Shown: positions 1 through 9,554, counted from the first letter of the stretch. The stretch is DNA of 64,000 nucleotides from Winogradskyella haliclonae (GCF_014635865.1 NZ_BMDQ01000001.1:1054001-1118000), one strand, 5' to 3'. Program-made: numbers and translations. Notes: a model not told the origin generated them from the letters alone.

Positions 1-1
1 A

Positions 2-2107
2 CGTAATGAAATTGATGGGTCTAAAGTTTTAGATTATGAGGGCAATTGGCGTGATATTTTTCAGAATTGGGAAGCTTTAGCGCATGCTTTTCCTGAATTT
101 GTAGAAAGTATGATTCATAAGTTTCTAAACGCTACAACCTTTGATGGCTATAATCCTTACCGAGTAACTAAAGATGGTTTTGATTGGGAAACCATAGAGC
201 CAGATGACCCTTGGTCTTATATTGGATATTGGGGTGATCATCAAATAATATATTTACTCAAGTTTTTAGAATTTATAGAAGACCATAAACCAGGAAGATT
301 AGCCAGCTTTTTTGATAAAGATTTATTTGTTTATGCCAATGTGCCATATAGAATAAAATCGTATCAAGACCTTCTTAAAAACCCGAAGGATACTATAGAT
401 TTTGATGAAAAAACAGACGAAGAAATTCATGTAAAGCGTGAGCAGCTTGGGGCAGATGGTGCTTTACTTAGAGATAAAAATTACTTTATTTATAAAGTTA
501 ATTTTGTCGAGAAAATATTAGCTACAGTACTAGCTAAAGTTTCAAATTTCATCCCCGAAGCAGGTATCTGGTTAAACACACAGCGTCCAGAATGGAACGA
601 CGCTAATAATGCGCTCGTCGGTAATGGTGTGTCAATGGTTACACTTAATTATTTGAGACGTTTTCTCAAATTTTTCAAGCATATAATTAATTCGCAATCT
701 TTAGAGAGTTTTGAAATATCAGAAGAGTTAAAAATTTTCTTCGATAGTGTGCATTCAACTCTAGAAAATCATAAAAAGCGATTAACTAATGTGATTTCAG
801 ATAAGGATAGAAAATCTATTTTAGACGGTTTAGGAGAAGCAGGAAGCTTTTACAGAACTACTATTTATAACAAAGCCTTTTCTGGAGATAAAACATTATT
901 AAAAAATGAAAATTTAAATAGTTTTATAGAAACTACGTTAAGATTTTTAGAGCATACTATAGACGCTAATAGGCGTTCAGATAATATGCATCATGCTTAC
1001 AACCTTATTACTATTGTAAACGATAACGAAATAAAAATTTCGTATTTAGACGAAATGCTTGAAGGTCAAGTTGCAGCTTTAAGTTCAGGGTATTTAAGTT
1101 CTAATGAAGCCATTGCTGTTCTGGATAGTATGAAAAATAGCAAAATATTTCGTCCTGACCAATATAGTTATTTACTCTATCCTAATAAAGATTTACCGCG
1201 TTTTATGGAAAAGAACAATATTCCAAAAAATGCAGTTCATGACTCAAAATTGCTAACACGTTTGTTAGAAAACGGAAATCGACAAATCATTACAGAAGAC
1301 ATTAAAGGTGATTATCATTTTAATGGCAATTTTAATAATGCAAATAGCCTTGAAAATGCATTAAATGAGTTGGGCCTAGACTATGAAGAATCAGTGAGAG
1401 AAGAAAGTTCACAAATACTTCAAACTTATGAAGATGTGTTTAATCATAAGGCATTCACAGGTCGTTCAGGAACTTTTTATGGATATGAAGGATTAGGTTC
1501 GATATACTGGCATATGGTATCTAAATTGCAATTAGCGGTTCAAGAATGTGCGATTAAAGCTGTTCGTGATAACGAAAGTGATGAGGTTGTTGGTAGGTTA
1601 CTAGAGCACTATTATGAAATTAATGAAGGTATTGGTGCACACAAACCACCACAATTATATGGTGCTTTTCCAACAGATCCATATTCTCATACGCCAGCAG
1701 GAAAAGGTGCACAACAACCAGGAATGACGGGTCAGGTAAAAGAAGACATACTAAGCCGTATAGGAGAATTAGGTGTTTTTGTTGAAAAAGGAGAATTAAC
1801 ATTTAACCCATGTTTACTTAGAAAAGAAGAATTTTTAGAGGCTAATAAACGATTTGATTATATGACAATACAGTCAGAATTAAAATCACTGCAACTTTCG
1901 GAAAATAGTTTAGCATTTACCTATTGTCAAATACCGGTAGTTTATAAAATATCAGAATCAAATACAATAGAGGTTTCTAAATCGGATGGCACAAAACTAA
2001 TGCAAGACGGATTAAGAATAGATAAGACTATAAGCGAAAGTATATTTACAAGAAGTGGCGAAATAGAAAGTATCGTTGTAAATATTAAACCATCAATATT
2101 AAAATAG
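2..2107 (+). CDS. Probable beta-1,3-glucan phosphorylase (GH149-like, clan GH-Q), 5'-truncated
   Basis: The frame is open from base 2, so the N-terminus lies outside the window; about 701 residues are visible. A motif EWNDANN (visible residues 197-203) resembles the DWND segment that carries the catalytic Asp of GH94/GH149 inverting phosphorylases, and the surrounding helical sequence fits an (alpha/alpha)6 barrel. No secretion signal can be judged. GH149 enzymes split beta-1,3-glucans with phosphate to glucose-1-phosphate and are known beside GH17 and GH30 genes in Bacteroidota, which is the context here: the GH17 gene follows after 7 bp. The family call rests on one motif plus context; another GH94-related phosphorylase is possible. 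Confidence 0.55.
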   Translation, partial: RNEIDGSKVLDYEGNWRDIFQNWEALAHAFPEFVESMIHKFLNATTFDGYNPYRVTKDGFDWETIEPDDPWSYIGYWGDHQIIYLLKFLEFIEDHKPGRLASFFDKDLFVYANVPYRIKSYQDLLKNPKDTIDFDEKTDEEIHVKREQLGADGALLRDKNYFIYKVNFVEKILATVLAKVSNFIPEAGIWLNTQRPEWNDANNALVGNGVSMVTLNYLRRFLKFFKHIINSQSLESFEISEELKIFFDSVHSTLENHKKRLTNVISDKDRKSILDGLGEAGSFYRTTIYNKAFSGDKTLLKNENLNSFIETTLRFLEHTIDANRRSDNMHHAYNLITIVNDNEIKISYLDEMLEGQVAALSSGYLSSNEAIAVLDSMKNSKIFRPDQYSYLLYPNKDLPRFMEKNNIPKNAVHDSKLLTRLLENGNRQIITEDIKGDYHFNGNFNNANSLENALNELGLDYEESVREESSQILQTYEDVFNHKAFTGRSGTFYGYEGLGSIYWHMVSKLQLAVQECAIKAVRDNESDEVVGRLLEHYYEINEGIGAHKPPQLYGAFPTDPYSHTPAGKGAQQPGMTGQVKEDILSRIGELGVFVEKGELTFNPCLLRKEEFLEANKRFDYMTIQSELKSLQLSENSLAFTYCQIPVVYKISESNTIEVSKSDGTKLMQDGLRIDKTISESIFTRSGEIESIVVNIKPSILK

Positions 2108-2114
2108 AATCAAG

Positions 2115-3407
2115 ATGAAGATGAATTTTAACATATCAATTTGTATTGTTTTTAGTCTATTCATCATAGCTTGTAATCAAAATCGAAAAGAAGAGAAAAC
2201 AATGCAGACACATAAAAAAGTGACAGCAAAAGATATATTAGGTAATCCTGACTATTTAGCCATTTCCTATGGCGGCTATAGAAAAAAGTCTAGAGATAGC
2301 CAACCTACAATACCGCAATTAAAAGAGGATATGAAATTGCTTTCGGCAATGGGCATTAAAGTTATAAGAACATATAACGTACAACCAAAATTACCGCATG
2401 CATCTAATATTCTTAGAGCGATATCGGAATTAAAATCTGAAAATCAAGATTTTGAGATGTATGTTATGCTTGGAGCATGGATAGACTGCCTTAATGCTTG
2501 GACGGATTTAGCTCCAAATCACGATATAGAAAGCCCAAATAATGCTTCCGAAATAGATAGAGCAGTTGCTTTAGCTAATCAATACCCAGAAATTGTAAAG
2601 GTCATAGCAGTTGGTAATGAAGCAATGGTAAAATGGGCAACAAGTTATTATGTGCAGCCAAATGTAATTTTAAAATGGGTTAATCACTTGCAAAACTTAA
2701 AATCTGAAGGAAAACTCCCTAAAGATTTGTGGATAACAAGCTCAGATGATTTTGCGTCTTGGGGTGGTGGAGAAGAGCAGTATCACGTTAAAGACTTAGA
2801 AGATTTAATTAAAGCTGTGGATTATATTTCAATGCACACTTATCCTTATCACAACACGCATTATAACCCGGAGTTTTGGGGAGTGCCGGAAAAACAAGAG
2901 GCTTTGTCAAAAAGAGAAAAAGTCGATTTTGCTATGGAGCGTGCCATTGAGTTTTCTAAACGACAATACGATAGTGTTACTAATTACATGAAAAGTTTAG
3001 GTGTAAATAAACCTATACATATAGGCGAAACAGGTTGGGCAACAGTATCGAATGGTTTTTATGGTGATAATGGTTCGAGAGCTACTGACGAGTATAAGCA
3101 AGGTGTTTATTATAAGCTAATGCGTAATTGGACAAACAAAGCAGGAATTTCATGCTTCTATTTTGAAGCATTTAATGAGCAATGGAAAGATGCCGGAAAT
3201 CCATTAGGTTCAGAAAATCATTTTGGTCTATTTACCATAGATGGTAAAGCAAAGTATCCAATCTGGGATTTGGTAGATAAAGGTGTTTTTGATGGATTAA
3301 CTAGAGATGGAAATCCTATAAAAAAGACATATGATGGAAATCAAGCTAAGTTAATAGAAAATGTCTTAGCGCCTCCTACAAAACATGAGATTATGGCGCC
3401 TCGCTAA
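2115..3407 (+). CDS. GH17 family beta-1,3-glucanase lipoprotein
   Basis: A 430-residue glycoside hydrolase of family 17. The N-terminus is a lipoprotein signal with lipobox IIAC (Cys20), so it is anchored in the envelope, probably the periplasm or surface. The acid/base Glu is E169 in VGNEAM and the nucleophile E305 in GETGWAT, both typical of GH17. The predicted role is cleavage of the beta-1,3 backbone of laminarin. It starts 7 bp after the phosphorylase and is followed after 22 bp by GH30, so it is part of one operon. An inner ATG two codons downstream is an equally possible start. Confidence 0.9.
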   Translation: MKMNFNISICIVFSLFIIACNQNRKEEKTMQTHKKVTAKDILGNPDYLAISYGGYRKKSRDSQPTIPQLKEDMKLLSAMGIKVIRTYNVQPKLPHASNILRAISELKSENQDFEMYVMLGAWIDCLNAWTDLAPNHDIESPNNASEIDRAVALANQYPEIVKVIAVGNEAMVKWATSYYVQPNVILKWVNHLQNLKSEGKLPKDLWITSSDDFASWGGGEEQYHVKDLEDLIKAVDYISMHTYPYHNTHYNPEFWGVPEKQEALSKREKVDFAMERAIEFSKRQYDSVTNYMKSLGVNKPIHIGETGWATVSNGFYGDNGSRATDEYKQGVYYKLMRNWTNKAGISCFYFEAFNEQWKDAGNPLGSENHFGLFTIDGKAKYPIWDLVDKGVFDGLTRDGNPIKKTYDGNQAKLIENVLAPPTKHEIMAPR

Positions 3408-3429
3408 TTGAAAAATTAATCGTAATAAG

Positions 3430-4923
3430 ATGAAATTAAAGACGTATTGTATCATTTGTGTTTTAACGTTAATAATGAGCTGTAGTAATGATAATCAATT
3501 GCATGTCTCAGTTTATGAGACTTCAGAGAGCGGTAATAGTTTAACTGAGATTTCTGAATTTAATAAATCTGAAGATAGTTTAACGGCTACCGTACGTATT
3601 GATACAACCAAGAGATTTCAAAAAATAACAGGTTTTGGAGGTGCTTTTACAGAGTCTTCAGCCTATTTGTTAAATAAGCTTAGTAAAAACAATAGAGATG
3701 AAATTTTAAAAGCTTACTTCAGTAAAGAGGGTGCTAATTATTCTTTAACAAGAACGCATATGAACTCTTGTGATTTCTCCTTATCGCAATATTCGTATTC
3801 GCCAGTAGTAGATGACATGGATTTAGAGCATTTTACTATAAAAGACGATATGGATGATTTGATTCCGATGATTAAAGATGCGATGTCTGTCTCAGAAGAG
3901 GGCTTCAAAATTTTTGCGTCACCATGGACAGCAGCTCCATGGATGAAAGACAATAACGGTTGGGTTGGTGGTAAATTATTACCTAAATATTATGATACTT
4001 GGGCATTATTTTTCTCAAAATATGTAGATGCTTACAAAGAACAAGGTATTGATATTTGGGGTTTTACTGTAGAGAACGAACCGCATGGCAATGGCAATAA
4101 CTGGGAAAGTATGCATTATACGCCAGATGAAATGACCAACTTTGTCATGAATCATTTAGGTCCAAAATTAGAAGCCGATGGGCATGGCGATAAAATCATT
4201 TTAGGTTACGATCAAAATCGAGCTGGATTAAAAGAATGGGTAGATTCTATGTACAAAAACGAAGAGACTTCTAAATATTTTGATGGTACAGCGATACATT
4301 GGTACGAAAGCACTTATAAGATTTACTCTGAAGATTTGCAGTATGCTCATAACAAAGCACCAAATAAGTACTTAATAGAAACCGAAGGTTGTATAGATTC
4401 TCAAGTGCCAGTTTGGAAAGATGATGCCTGGTATTGGAGAAAAGAAGCGACAGATTGGGGTTGGGATTGGGCAAAAGAAGAAGAAAAATACTTGCACCCT
4501 AAATACGCGCCTGTAAACAGATATGCCAGAGATATTATTGGGTGTCTAAATAACTGGGTAGATGGATGGGTAGATTGGAACATGGTTTTAGATAGGCAAG
4601 GTGGACCAAATTGGTTTAAGAATTGGTGTGTAGCACCAATAATTGTTGACCCGGATAGCGATGAGGTGTATTATACCCCATTGTACTATGTTATGGCTCA
4701 TTTTAGTAAATATATACGGCCTAGTGCAGAAGTGATAGGTGTTGAGAATTCTGATAAAGAACTTCAAATAACAGCAGCCCAAAATCCTGACGGAACAATT
4801 GCAGTAGTTGTTTTTAACGAAGGGAAAACGCCTAAGAATTTTAATATTTCTCTTAACGGGAAATCAAAACATATAACTATTAGTGCTCAAGCACTTCAGA
4901 CAATAATGATACCAACTAACTAA
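3430..4923 (+). CDS. GH30 family beta-glucosidase/beta-1,6-glucanase lipoprotein
   Basis: A 497-residue GH30 enzyme with a lipoprotein signal (LIMSC, Cys18). The family signature GFGGAFTESS lies at about residues 68-77, the acid/base Glu at E217 (ENEPHG) and the likely nucleophile at E319 (ETEGC). A C-terminal beta-sandwich (about 420-497) follows the barrel. In marine flavobacterial laminarin loci, GH30 enzymes of this kind remove beta-1,6-linked glucose branches, complementing GH17. Older databases would label it glucosylceramidase; the operon makes a glucan substrate far more likely. The subfamily was not determined. Confidence 0.9.
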   Translation: MKLKTYCIICVLTLIMSCSNDNQLHVSVYETSESGNSLTEISEFNKSEDSLTATVRIDTTKRFQKITGFGGAFTESSAYLLNKLSKNNRDEILKAYFSKEGANYSLTRTHMNSCDFSLSQYSYSPVVDDMDLEHFTIKDDMDDLIPMIKDAMSVSEEGFKIFASPWTAAPWMKDNNGWVGGKLLPKYYDTWALFFSKYVDAYKEQGIDIWGFTVENEPHGNGNNWESMHYTPDEMTNFVMNHLGPKLEADGHGDKIILGYDQNRAGLKEWVDSMYKNEETSKYFDGTAIHWYESTYKIYSEDLQYAHNKAPNKYLIETEGCIDSQVPVWKDDAWYWRKEATDWGWDWAKEEEKYLHPKYAPVNRYARDIIGCLNNWVDGWVDWNMVLDRQGGPNWFKNWCVAPIIVDPDSDEVYYTPLYYVMAHFSKYIRPSAEVIGVENSDKELQITAAQNPDGTIAVVVFNEGKTPKNFNISLNGKSKHITISAQALQTIMIPTN

Positions 4924-4934
4924 ACCATATAATT

Positions 4935-6482
4935 ATGAGTACTACTAAAGTCCCTATTGGTCAAAAATCTGCTTTTGGTGCAGGTCATTTCATATTGAAT
5001 ATTCTACCAGGAACATTAGGTGTTTTTATTCAATTCTTTTTACTCACAGCATGGGGTGTTGATCCATTATGGGCAGGTCTTTTAGGTGGTTTACCAAGAA
5101 TATTTGACTCGATTACCGACCCTATAATGGGCTTTATATCCGATAATACAAAATCACGTTGGGGAAGGCGACGCCCATACATATTTGTTGGAGCTATTAT
5201 AAGTGGAATTTTATTCTTCTTAATGTGGCAAATTGACGATAATGCATCTCAGTCTTACATCATTTGGCATGTAATGATTATTCAATTGTTATTTCTTATT
5301 GGTAATACCATGTTTGCTACACCATTAGTTGGTCTAGGATATGAGATGACGTCTGATTATAATGAACGTACGCGTTTGATGGCTTTCTCAAATACTATGG
5401 GTCAAATAGCTTGGATGATTGTTCCTTGGCTATATGTTATTATACCTGACTCAAACACTTTTAATACTCAAACCGAAGGCGTGCGCACAATGGCTCTTAT
5501 TGTTGGAGTCATGTGTGTGGTATTTGGAATTTTGCCTGCATTGTTTTGTAAAGGTATCGATTCTGCTAACATGGAAAATCGTAAAGAGATCACATGGAAA
5601 ACCTTATCGTCAAATATGGTGGAGTTATGGCAAGGTATCTTACAAGTATCAAAAAACAAACCATTTATGAAGCTTTGCGGCGCTACTTTTTTAGTATTTA
5701 ATGGTTTTCAATTAGTAGCTGCGTTTGGTGTTTTTATAATTGTGTTTTATATGTATAATGGTAGTTATGAACTAGCAGGAACATGGCCTGCATGGTTTAA
5801 TACAATCAATGCTATAATAACTGCATTTATAGTAATACCTATCATTTCAAGAATGGCTAATAAATGGGGGAAGAGAAGAGCATTTATTATATCTACTATT
5901 ATATCTATCATAGGTTATATTTTAAAATGGTGGGGCTTTGATAAAGAATTAAATAGTGAGTTTAACCAGACTGAACTAGGTCAAAGTTTAACTTCTGGTG
6001 TTGGTTCTCTTTTTGAATCTCTTAATCCTATGCTAGAAAGTGTAGGTATGTCTTGGTTTAGTATAGATCCAGGTAGCGAAATTCCTTGGTTAATATTCTT
6101 ACCAATCCCATTATTTGCTTTTGGAATGGGCGGACTTTTTACATTGATGATGAGCATGACAGCAGATGTTTGCGATTTAGATGAATTAGAAAACGGGATG
6201 CCTCGAAAAGAAGGAACCTTCGGAGCTATTTACTGGTTAATGGTTAAGATAGGACAATCTATGGCACTTGTTCTTGGAGGAGTAATTCTTAGTATAGTTG
6301 GATTTGATCCTAATGTTACCGAACAATCCTTAGAAACTATGAATAATCTTAGGATAGCAGATATAATAGTTCCTGCAGGTACTGCAGCATTAGCTGTATG
6401 GGTAATGTGGAAATATAGCTTGAATGAAAGTAGAGCAAAAGAAATTAAAGAAGAGTTAGTTAAACGAAGAGGCGAATTATAA
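4935..6482 (+). CDS. MFS sugar:cation symporter (GPH family)
   Basis: A 515-residue polytopic inner-membrane protein with about 12 hydrophobic segments. The GPH (glycoside-pentoside-hexuronide) signature DSITDPIMGFISD followed by RWGRRRPYIF lies at about residues 56-80. It sits 11 bp after GH30 and 23 bp before the cytoplasmic GH17, so the inferred substrate is gluco-oligosaccharide released from laminarin. Residues 340-380 form a longer hydrophilic insertion between late membrane segments. The exact sugar cannot be read from sequence. Confidence 0.85.
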   Translation: MSTTKVPIGQKSAFGAGHFILNILPGTLGVFIQFFLLTAWGVDPLWAGLLGGLPRIFDSITDPIMGFISDNTKSRWGRRRPYIFVGAIISGILFFLMWQIDDNASQSYIIWHVMIIQLLFLIGNTMFATPLVGLGYEMTSDYNERTRLMAFSNTMGQIAWMIVPWLYVIIPDSNTFNTQTEGVRTMALIVGVMCVVFGILPALFCKGIDSANMENRKEITWKTLSSNMVELWQGILQVSKNKPFMKLCGATFLVFNGFQLVAAFGVFIIVFYMYNGSYELAGTWPAWFNTINAIITAFIVIPIISRMANKWGKRRAFIISTIISIIGYILKWWGFDKELNSEFNQTELGQSLTSGVGSLFESLNPMLESVGMSWFSIDPGSEIPWLIFLPIPLFAFGMGGLFTLMMSMTADVCDLDELENGMPRKEGTFGAIYWLMVKIGQSMALVLGGVILSIVGFDPNVTEQSLETMNNLRIADIIVPAGTAALAVWVMWKYSLNESRAKEIKEELVKRRGEL

Positions 6483-6505
6483 CGATATAAAACAAAAATC
6501 AAATA

Positions 6506-7417
6506 ATGTCTTATAGAGAAGAATCATATTATAAATCTAACTATAGTCAAATCAATACGCAAGGTATTGACTTATCAAAATATTCTTTAGAAGAATTAAA
6601 AGCTTTATGGCGCAAAACTATTCAAGATGGGATGCATGGTATTTGTTTTAGCATGTACGAAGATGGTCAAGAGCCAGGAGATGAAATCAGTATAGAGCAA
6701 GTAGAGCGACGTGTAAAGATTTTAAAACCTTATGTAGGTGCAATACGTTCTTTTTCATGTATTGAAGGCAATGAACATATCCCTGTTGTTGCAAAAAAAT
6801 ACGGATTAAAAACGTTGGTGGGCGCTTGGTTAAGTGATGACAAAGATGATAATGAAAAAGAGATTGAAGGATTGATTGCACTTGCTAAAGCTGGACATGT
6901 AGATGTTGCTGCTGTAGGAAATGAAGTTTTGTATAGAAATGACCTTTCCCTAGAAGAATTGCTAGGTTATATAAGACGCGTAAAAGAAGCATTATCTGGT
7001 TTAGATATTCCTGTGGGTTATGTAGATGCTTATTACGAATTCTCTCGTCATCCAGAATTGGTAGAGCATTCAGATGTAATACTAGCTAACCTTTATCCAT
7101 ATTGGGAAGGCTGTCCTATAGAATATGCTTTAGGTCATATGCAAGCTATGTATGGTCAGGTAGTAGATGCCGCTCAAGGAAAACCAATAATTATTACAGA
7201 AACAGGTTGGCCTAGTGAAGGTGGTGGAGAAAAAGGCGCTTTAGCTGGCTCAGAAGCAGCTATGAAGTATTTTATTGATGCTATGAATTGGACTAAAGAA
7301 AATGATATCCCAATTTTCTATTTTTCATCATTTGATGAATCATGGAAAACTGGAGACGAAGGTGATGTAGGCGCTTATTGGGGACTTTGGGATAAACATG
7401 AAAAGCTTAAGTTTTAA
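6506..7417 (+). CDS. GH17 family glycosidase, cytoplasmic
   Basis: A 303-residue GH17 barrel without signal peptide or lipobox, hence predicted cytoplasmic. The acid/base Glu is E140 (AVGNEVL) and the nucleophile E232 (TETGWPS). It follows the symporter by 23 bp and probably acts on imported beta-1,3-gluco-oligosaccharides together with the phosphorylase at the start of the operon. It is shorter than and clearly diverged from the exported GH17 lipoprotein upstream, with a different N-terminus (about 40 residues before the first barrel strand). It is the last gene before a T-rich terminator. Confidence 0.88.
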   Translation: MSYREESYYKSNYSQINTQGIDLSKYSLEELKALWRKTIQDGMHGICFSMYEDGQEPGDEISIEQVERRVKILKPYVGAIRSFSCIEGNEHIPVVAKKYGLKTLVGAWLSDDKDDNEKEIEGLIALAKAGHVDVAAVGNEVLYRNDLSLEELLGYIRRVKEALSGLDIPVGYVDAYYEFSRHPELVEHSDVILANLYPYWEGCPIEYALGHMQAMYGQVVDAAQGKPIIITETGWPSEGGGEKGALAGSEAAMKYFIDAMNWTKENDIPIFYFSSFDESWKTGDEGDVGAYWGLWDKHEKLKF

Positions 7418-7427
7418 GCCTTTTTTT
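7403..7427 (+). terminator. Putative intrinsic terminator of the glucan operon
   Basis: GCTTAA (7405-7410) and TTAAGC (7414-7419) form a short 6-bp stem with a 3-nt loop, followed after one C by seven T. The stem overlaps the stop codon of the GH17 gene. It is weak in G+C, so termination may be partial. Confidence 0.5.
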
Positions 7428-7450
7428 GTCCTTTCATGGATGAGGTTATT

Positions 7451-7508
7451 TTAGTATAACATGTTGTATGGATATGGATGCTACAACATTACCACAACAT
7501 AATACTAA
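7451..7508. promoter_or_regulatory. Compound inverted repeat, candidate operator
   Basis: The left arm TTAGTAT+ATGTTGT (7451-7467, 3-nt bulge) pairs with ACAACAT+ATACTAA (7494-7508, 1-nt bulge). An inner arm pair ATGTTGTA (7461-7468)/TACAACAT (7482-7489) competes for the same left arm. It lies in the 281-bp gap between the glucan operon and the secreted-protein gene. No T-run follows, so it is not an obvious terminator; it may be a regulator site or an RNA switch. Confidence 0.4.
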
Positions 7509-7634
7509 ATAAAGACATGTCATATAATATGAAAACATAATTAAATACTATAAACTCCCAATTCTACTGTGAATTTCGCATATTACAATATTTAACATAT
7601 ATAATAGTCTTTGTATGTGTTGTGTTGTGTTGAT

Positions 7635-7651
7635 TTTGAGAAATTCTCAAA
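7635..7651. promoter_or_regulatory. 17-bp perfect palindrome upstream of the T9SS protein gene
   Basis: TTTGAGAA (7635-7642), one A, then TTCTCAAA (7644-7651). It lies 48 bp before the start at 7699. Its first bases include a TTG that is 23 nt upstream of TAATTTTA (7662-7669), a near match to the flavobacterial -7 element, so a protein bound here would cover a possible -33 element. No regulator is assigned. Confidence 0.4.
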
Positions 7652-7698
7652 CATTATGTTATAATTTTAGTAATTCATTAAATTAAAACTTATCAACT

Positions 7699-9528
7699 AT
7701 GAAAAAAATTACTTTAGCTATTTTCTTATTGTGTTTTATGTTTGGCTTTACCCAAACTCAAACAGATATTTTAGATTTACCTTTTACCTCGGATCCACCT
7801 GCATTGGATAATTGGAGGATTATTGATACTGGTTTTACAAGTGAACAATCTTTAACTTTTGATTCAACAAATGGTAACCCTGCAGGTTCATTAAGTTGTG
7901 TAGGTGTAGTAAATAATCCAGGTGACATGGGTCCAGGAAGATCATTTCAGTATCTATATGAAGACAATATGTTCAATTTTGGTAATGCAAGCACGCTCTC
8001 AATTTCTTTCGATATAAGAATTGATGTTGCTTTATCAAATACCAATTTACAATTTCAAACACAAGTTTCTAGAAATGGAGGAGGTGTTGTTGTTGTAAAT
8101 AATGAAAATATCCAAAACGCAGCTATGTTAGGACAATGGACAAGGTTAACATACAATATGACACCAACGCCTGCGGATTTCGACAACAATGGAAATCTTT
8201 TGATTTTCTTCTTTAATATGGCTACAGCACCTATCGATGGTTCAGGTGGTAGTATATTAGTAGATAATGTAGTTATAACTGCTACTGAGAATGCACCAAC
8301 TTGTGACGATGGTATACAAAACGGTAATGAAACTGGTGTAGATTGCGGCGGGCCTGATTGTGCGGCATGTATAGAAGCTCCAACTACTGGTGCTCCTGAG
8401 CCAACAATTGCTCAATCAGAAGTGCTATCAGTATATAGTGGAGCATATACTTCAGGTGTAACGAATCTAAATTTATATGATTTTGGGAGTAACCCTGCCG
8501 TATTTTCTGAAGTTGATTTAGATGGTAATTCTGCAGTAAGAATAGAGAATTATGGATTCTATGGAGCAAGATGGGATGCAGTTGATGTATCTTCTTATGA
8601 TTTTGTTCACTTAGATTATTATGCGCAAACCGCTTCTTCTTTTCAATTTTTTGCTTTAGATGCGTCATTAGGTACTACAATATGTTGTGGAAATGCAGAA
8701 GAACCAAGATATTTTGTTGGTGGTGGTGGAGCAAATGAAGATGAGCCATTAGTACAAGGTCAATGGATTGGTGTAGATATTCCTTTGACAGCTTTTTCTA
8801 ATTACGCAGCTTTAATCAATGGAACATGGGATGGAACAGATATTGTTCAATGGAAACTTGAGGGACAAGGCATCTTATATTTTGATAATGTTTATTTTTA
8901 TAATCAAGTTGGTCCAGCTAATGATACATGTGGAACAGCTACTTCAATTCCACTAGATGGTACATCATTTAGTATAAGTAATATTGGAGCAACAGATTCT
9001 GGAGAAGGAGGAGTGTCATGTGGCACAGGTGTTGTTTCAGATGTTTGGTATTCTTTTGATGCCACTATCACTGAAGAGGCTTACTTCCAAACAAATGCAC
9101 CAAACTTATCAGTTTATAGTGGCTCTTGTGGTGCATTAACCCAGATTGCTTGTAATCCAGGTACATCTGCTGTAACGGGATTAGTAAATGGTACAACATA
9201 TTATGTAAGAGTTAATGATGATGGTACTACTAGAGTACCTGGGAACTTCACCGTTGCTGCTAACGAAAGTTCTTTTAGTACTAACAATTTTGATATTAAT
9301 TCTATTAGAGTATATCCTAACCCAACAAATGATGGTTGGAATATAGAAGGTGCTAATAGTACTATTGATACTATAGAAGTTTATGATATTTTAGGTAAAA
9401 GAGTTCAGACTTTAAATCCTAATAGTCAGCAAACGACTATAGACGCTTCTGGATTAAAGACCGGTCTTTATTTGGCTAAGTTTTATTCTGGAGATGCAGT
9501 AAAAACAATAAAATTAGTTAAGAATTAA
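7699..9528 (+). CDS. T9SS-secreted multidomain glycan-binding-like protein
   Basis: A 609-residue secreted protein. It has a signal peptide (1-18); a beta-sandwich-like domain (about 23-197, ending in VDNVVI, typical of carbohydrate-binding modules); a Cys-rich linker starting CDDGIQNG (202-224); a second CBM-like domain (about 230-400, ending in YFDNVYFY); a further beta domain (about 405-520); and a T9SS type A sorting domain (about 525-609, starting IRVYPNPTND). No hydrolase motif is seen. It is likely exported to the surface or medium and, from its position, may bind laminarin. It has its own upstream region and terminator, so it is probably a separate transcript. Confidence 0.75.
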   Translation: MKKITLAIFLLCFMFGFTQTQTDILDLPFTSDPPALDNWRIIDTGFTSEQSLTFDSTNGNPAGSLSCVGVVNNPGDMGPGRSFQYLYEDNMFNFGNASTLSISFDIRIDVALSNTNLQFQTQVSRNGGGVVVVNNENIQNAAMLGQWTRLTYNMTPTPADFDNNGNLLIFFFNMATAPIDGSGGSILVDNVVITATENAPTCDDGIQNGNETGVDCGGPDCAACIEAPTTGAPEPTIAQSEVLSVYSGAYTSGVTNLNLYDFGSNPAVFSEVDLDGNSAVRIENYGFYGARWDAVDVSSYDFVHLDYYAQTASSFQFFALDASLGTTICCGNAEEPRYFVGGGGANEDEPLVQGQWIGVDIPLTAFSNYAALINGTWDGTDIVQWKLEGQGILYFDNVYFYNQVGPANDTCGTATSIPLDGTSFSISNIGATDSGEGGVSCGTGVVSDVWYSFDATITEEAYFQTNAPNLSVYSGSCGALTQIACNPGTSAVTGLVNGTTYYVRVNDDGTTRVPGNFTVAANESSFSTNNFDINSIRVYPNPTNDGWNIEGANSTIDTIEVYDILGKRVQTLNPNSQQTTIDASGLKTGLYLAKFYSGDAVKTIKLVKN

Positions 9529-9554
9529 TCTGTATTTTTATAAAATATAAATTA

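Noticed and set aside
3430-4923. Glucosylceramidase function for the GH30 protein
   Set aside because: That is the default family name; the operon with two GH17 enzymes and a phosphorylase points to beta-glucan.
7617-7632. TGTTGTGTTGTGTTG run as a microsatellite or CRISPR-like repeat
   Set aside because: It has only about three short units with no spacers. It may only echo the ATGTTGT half-sites upstream.
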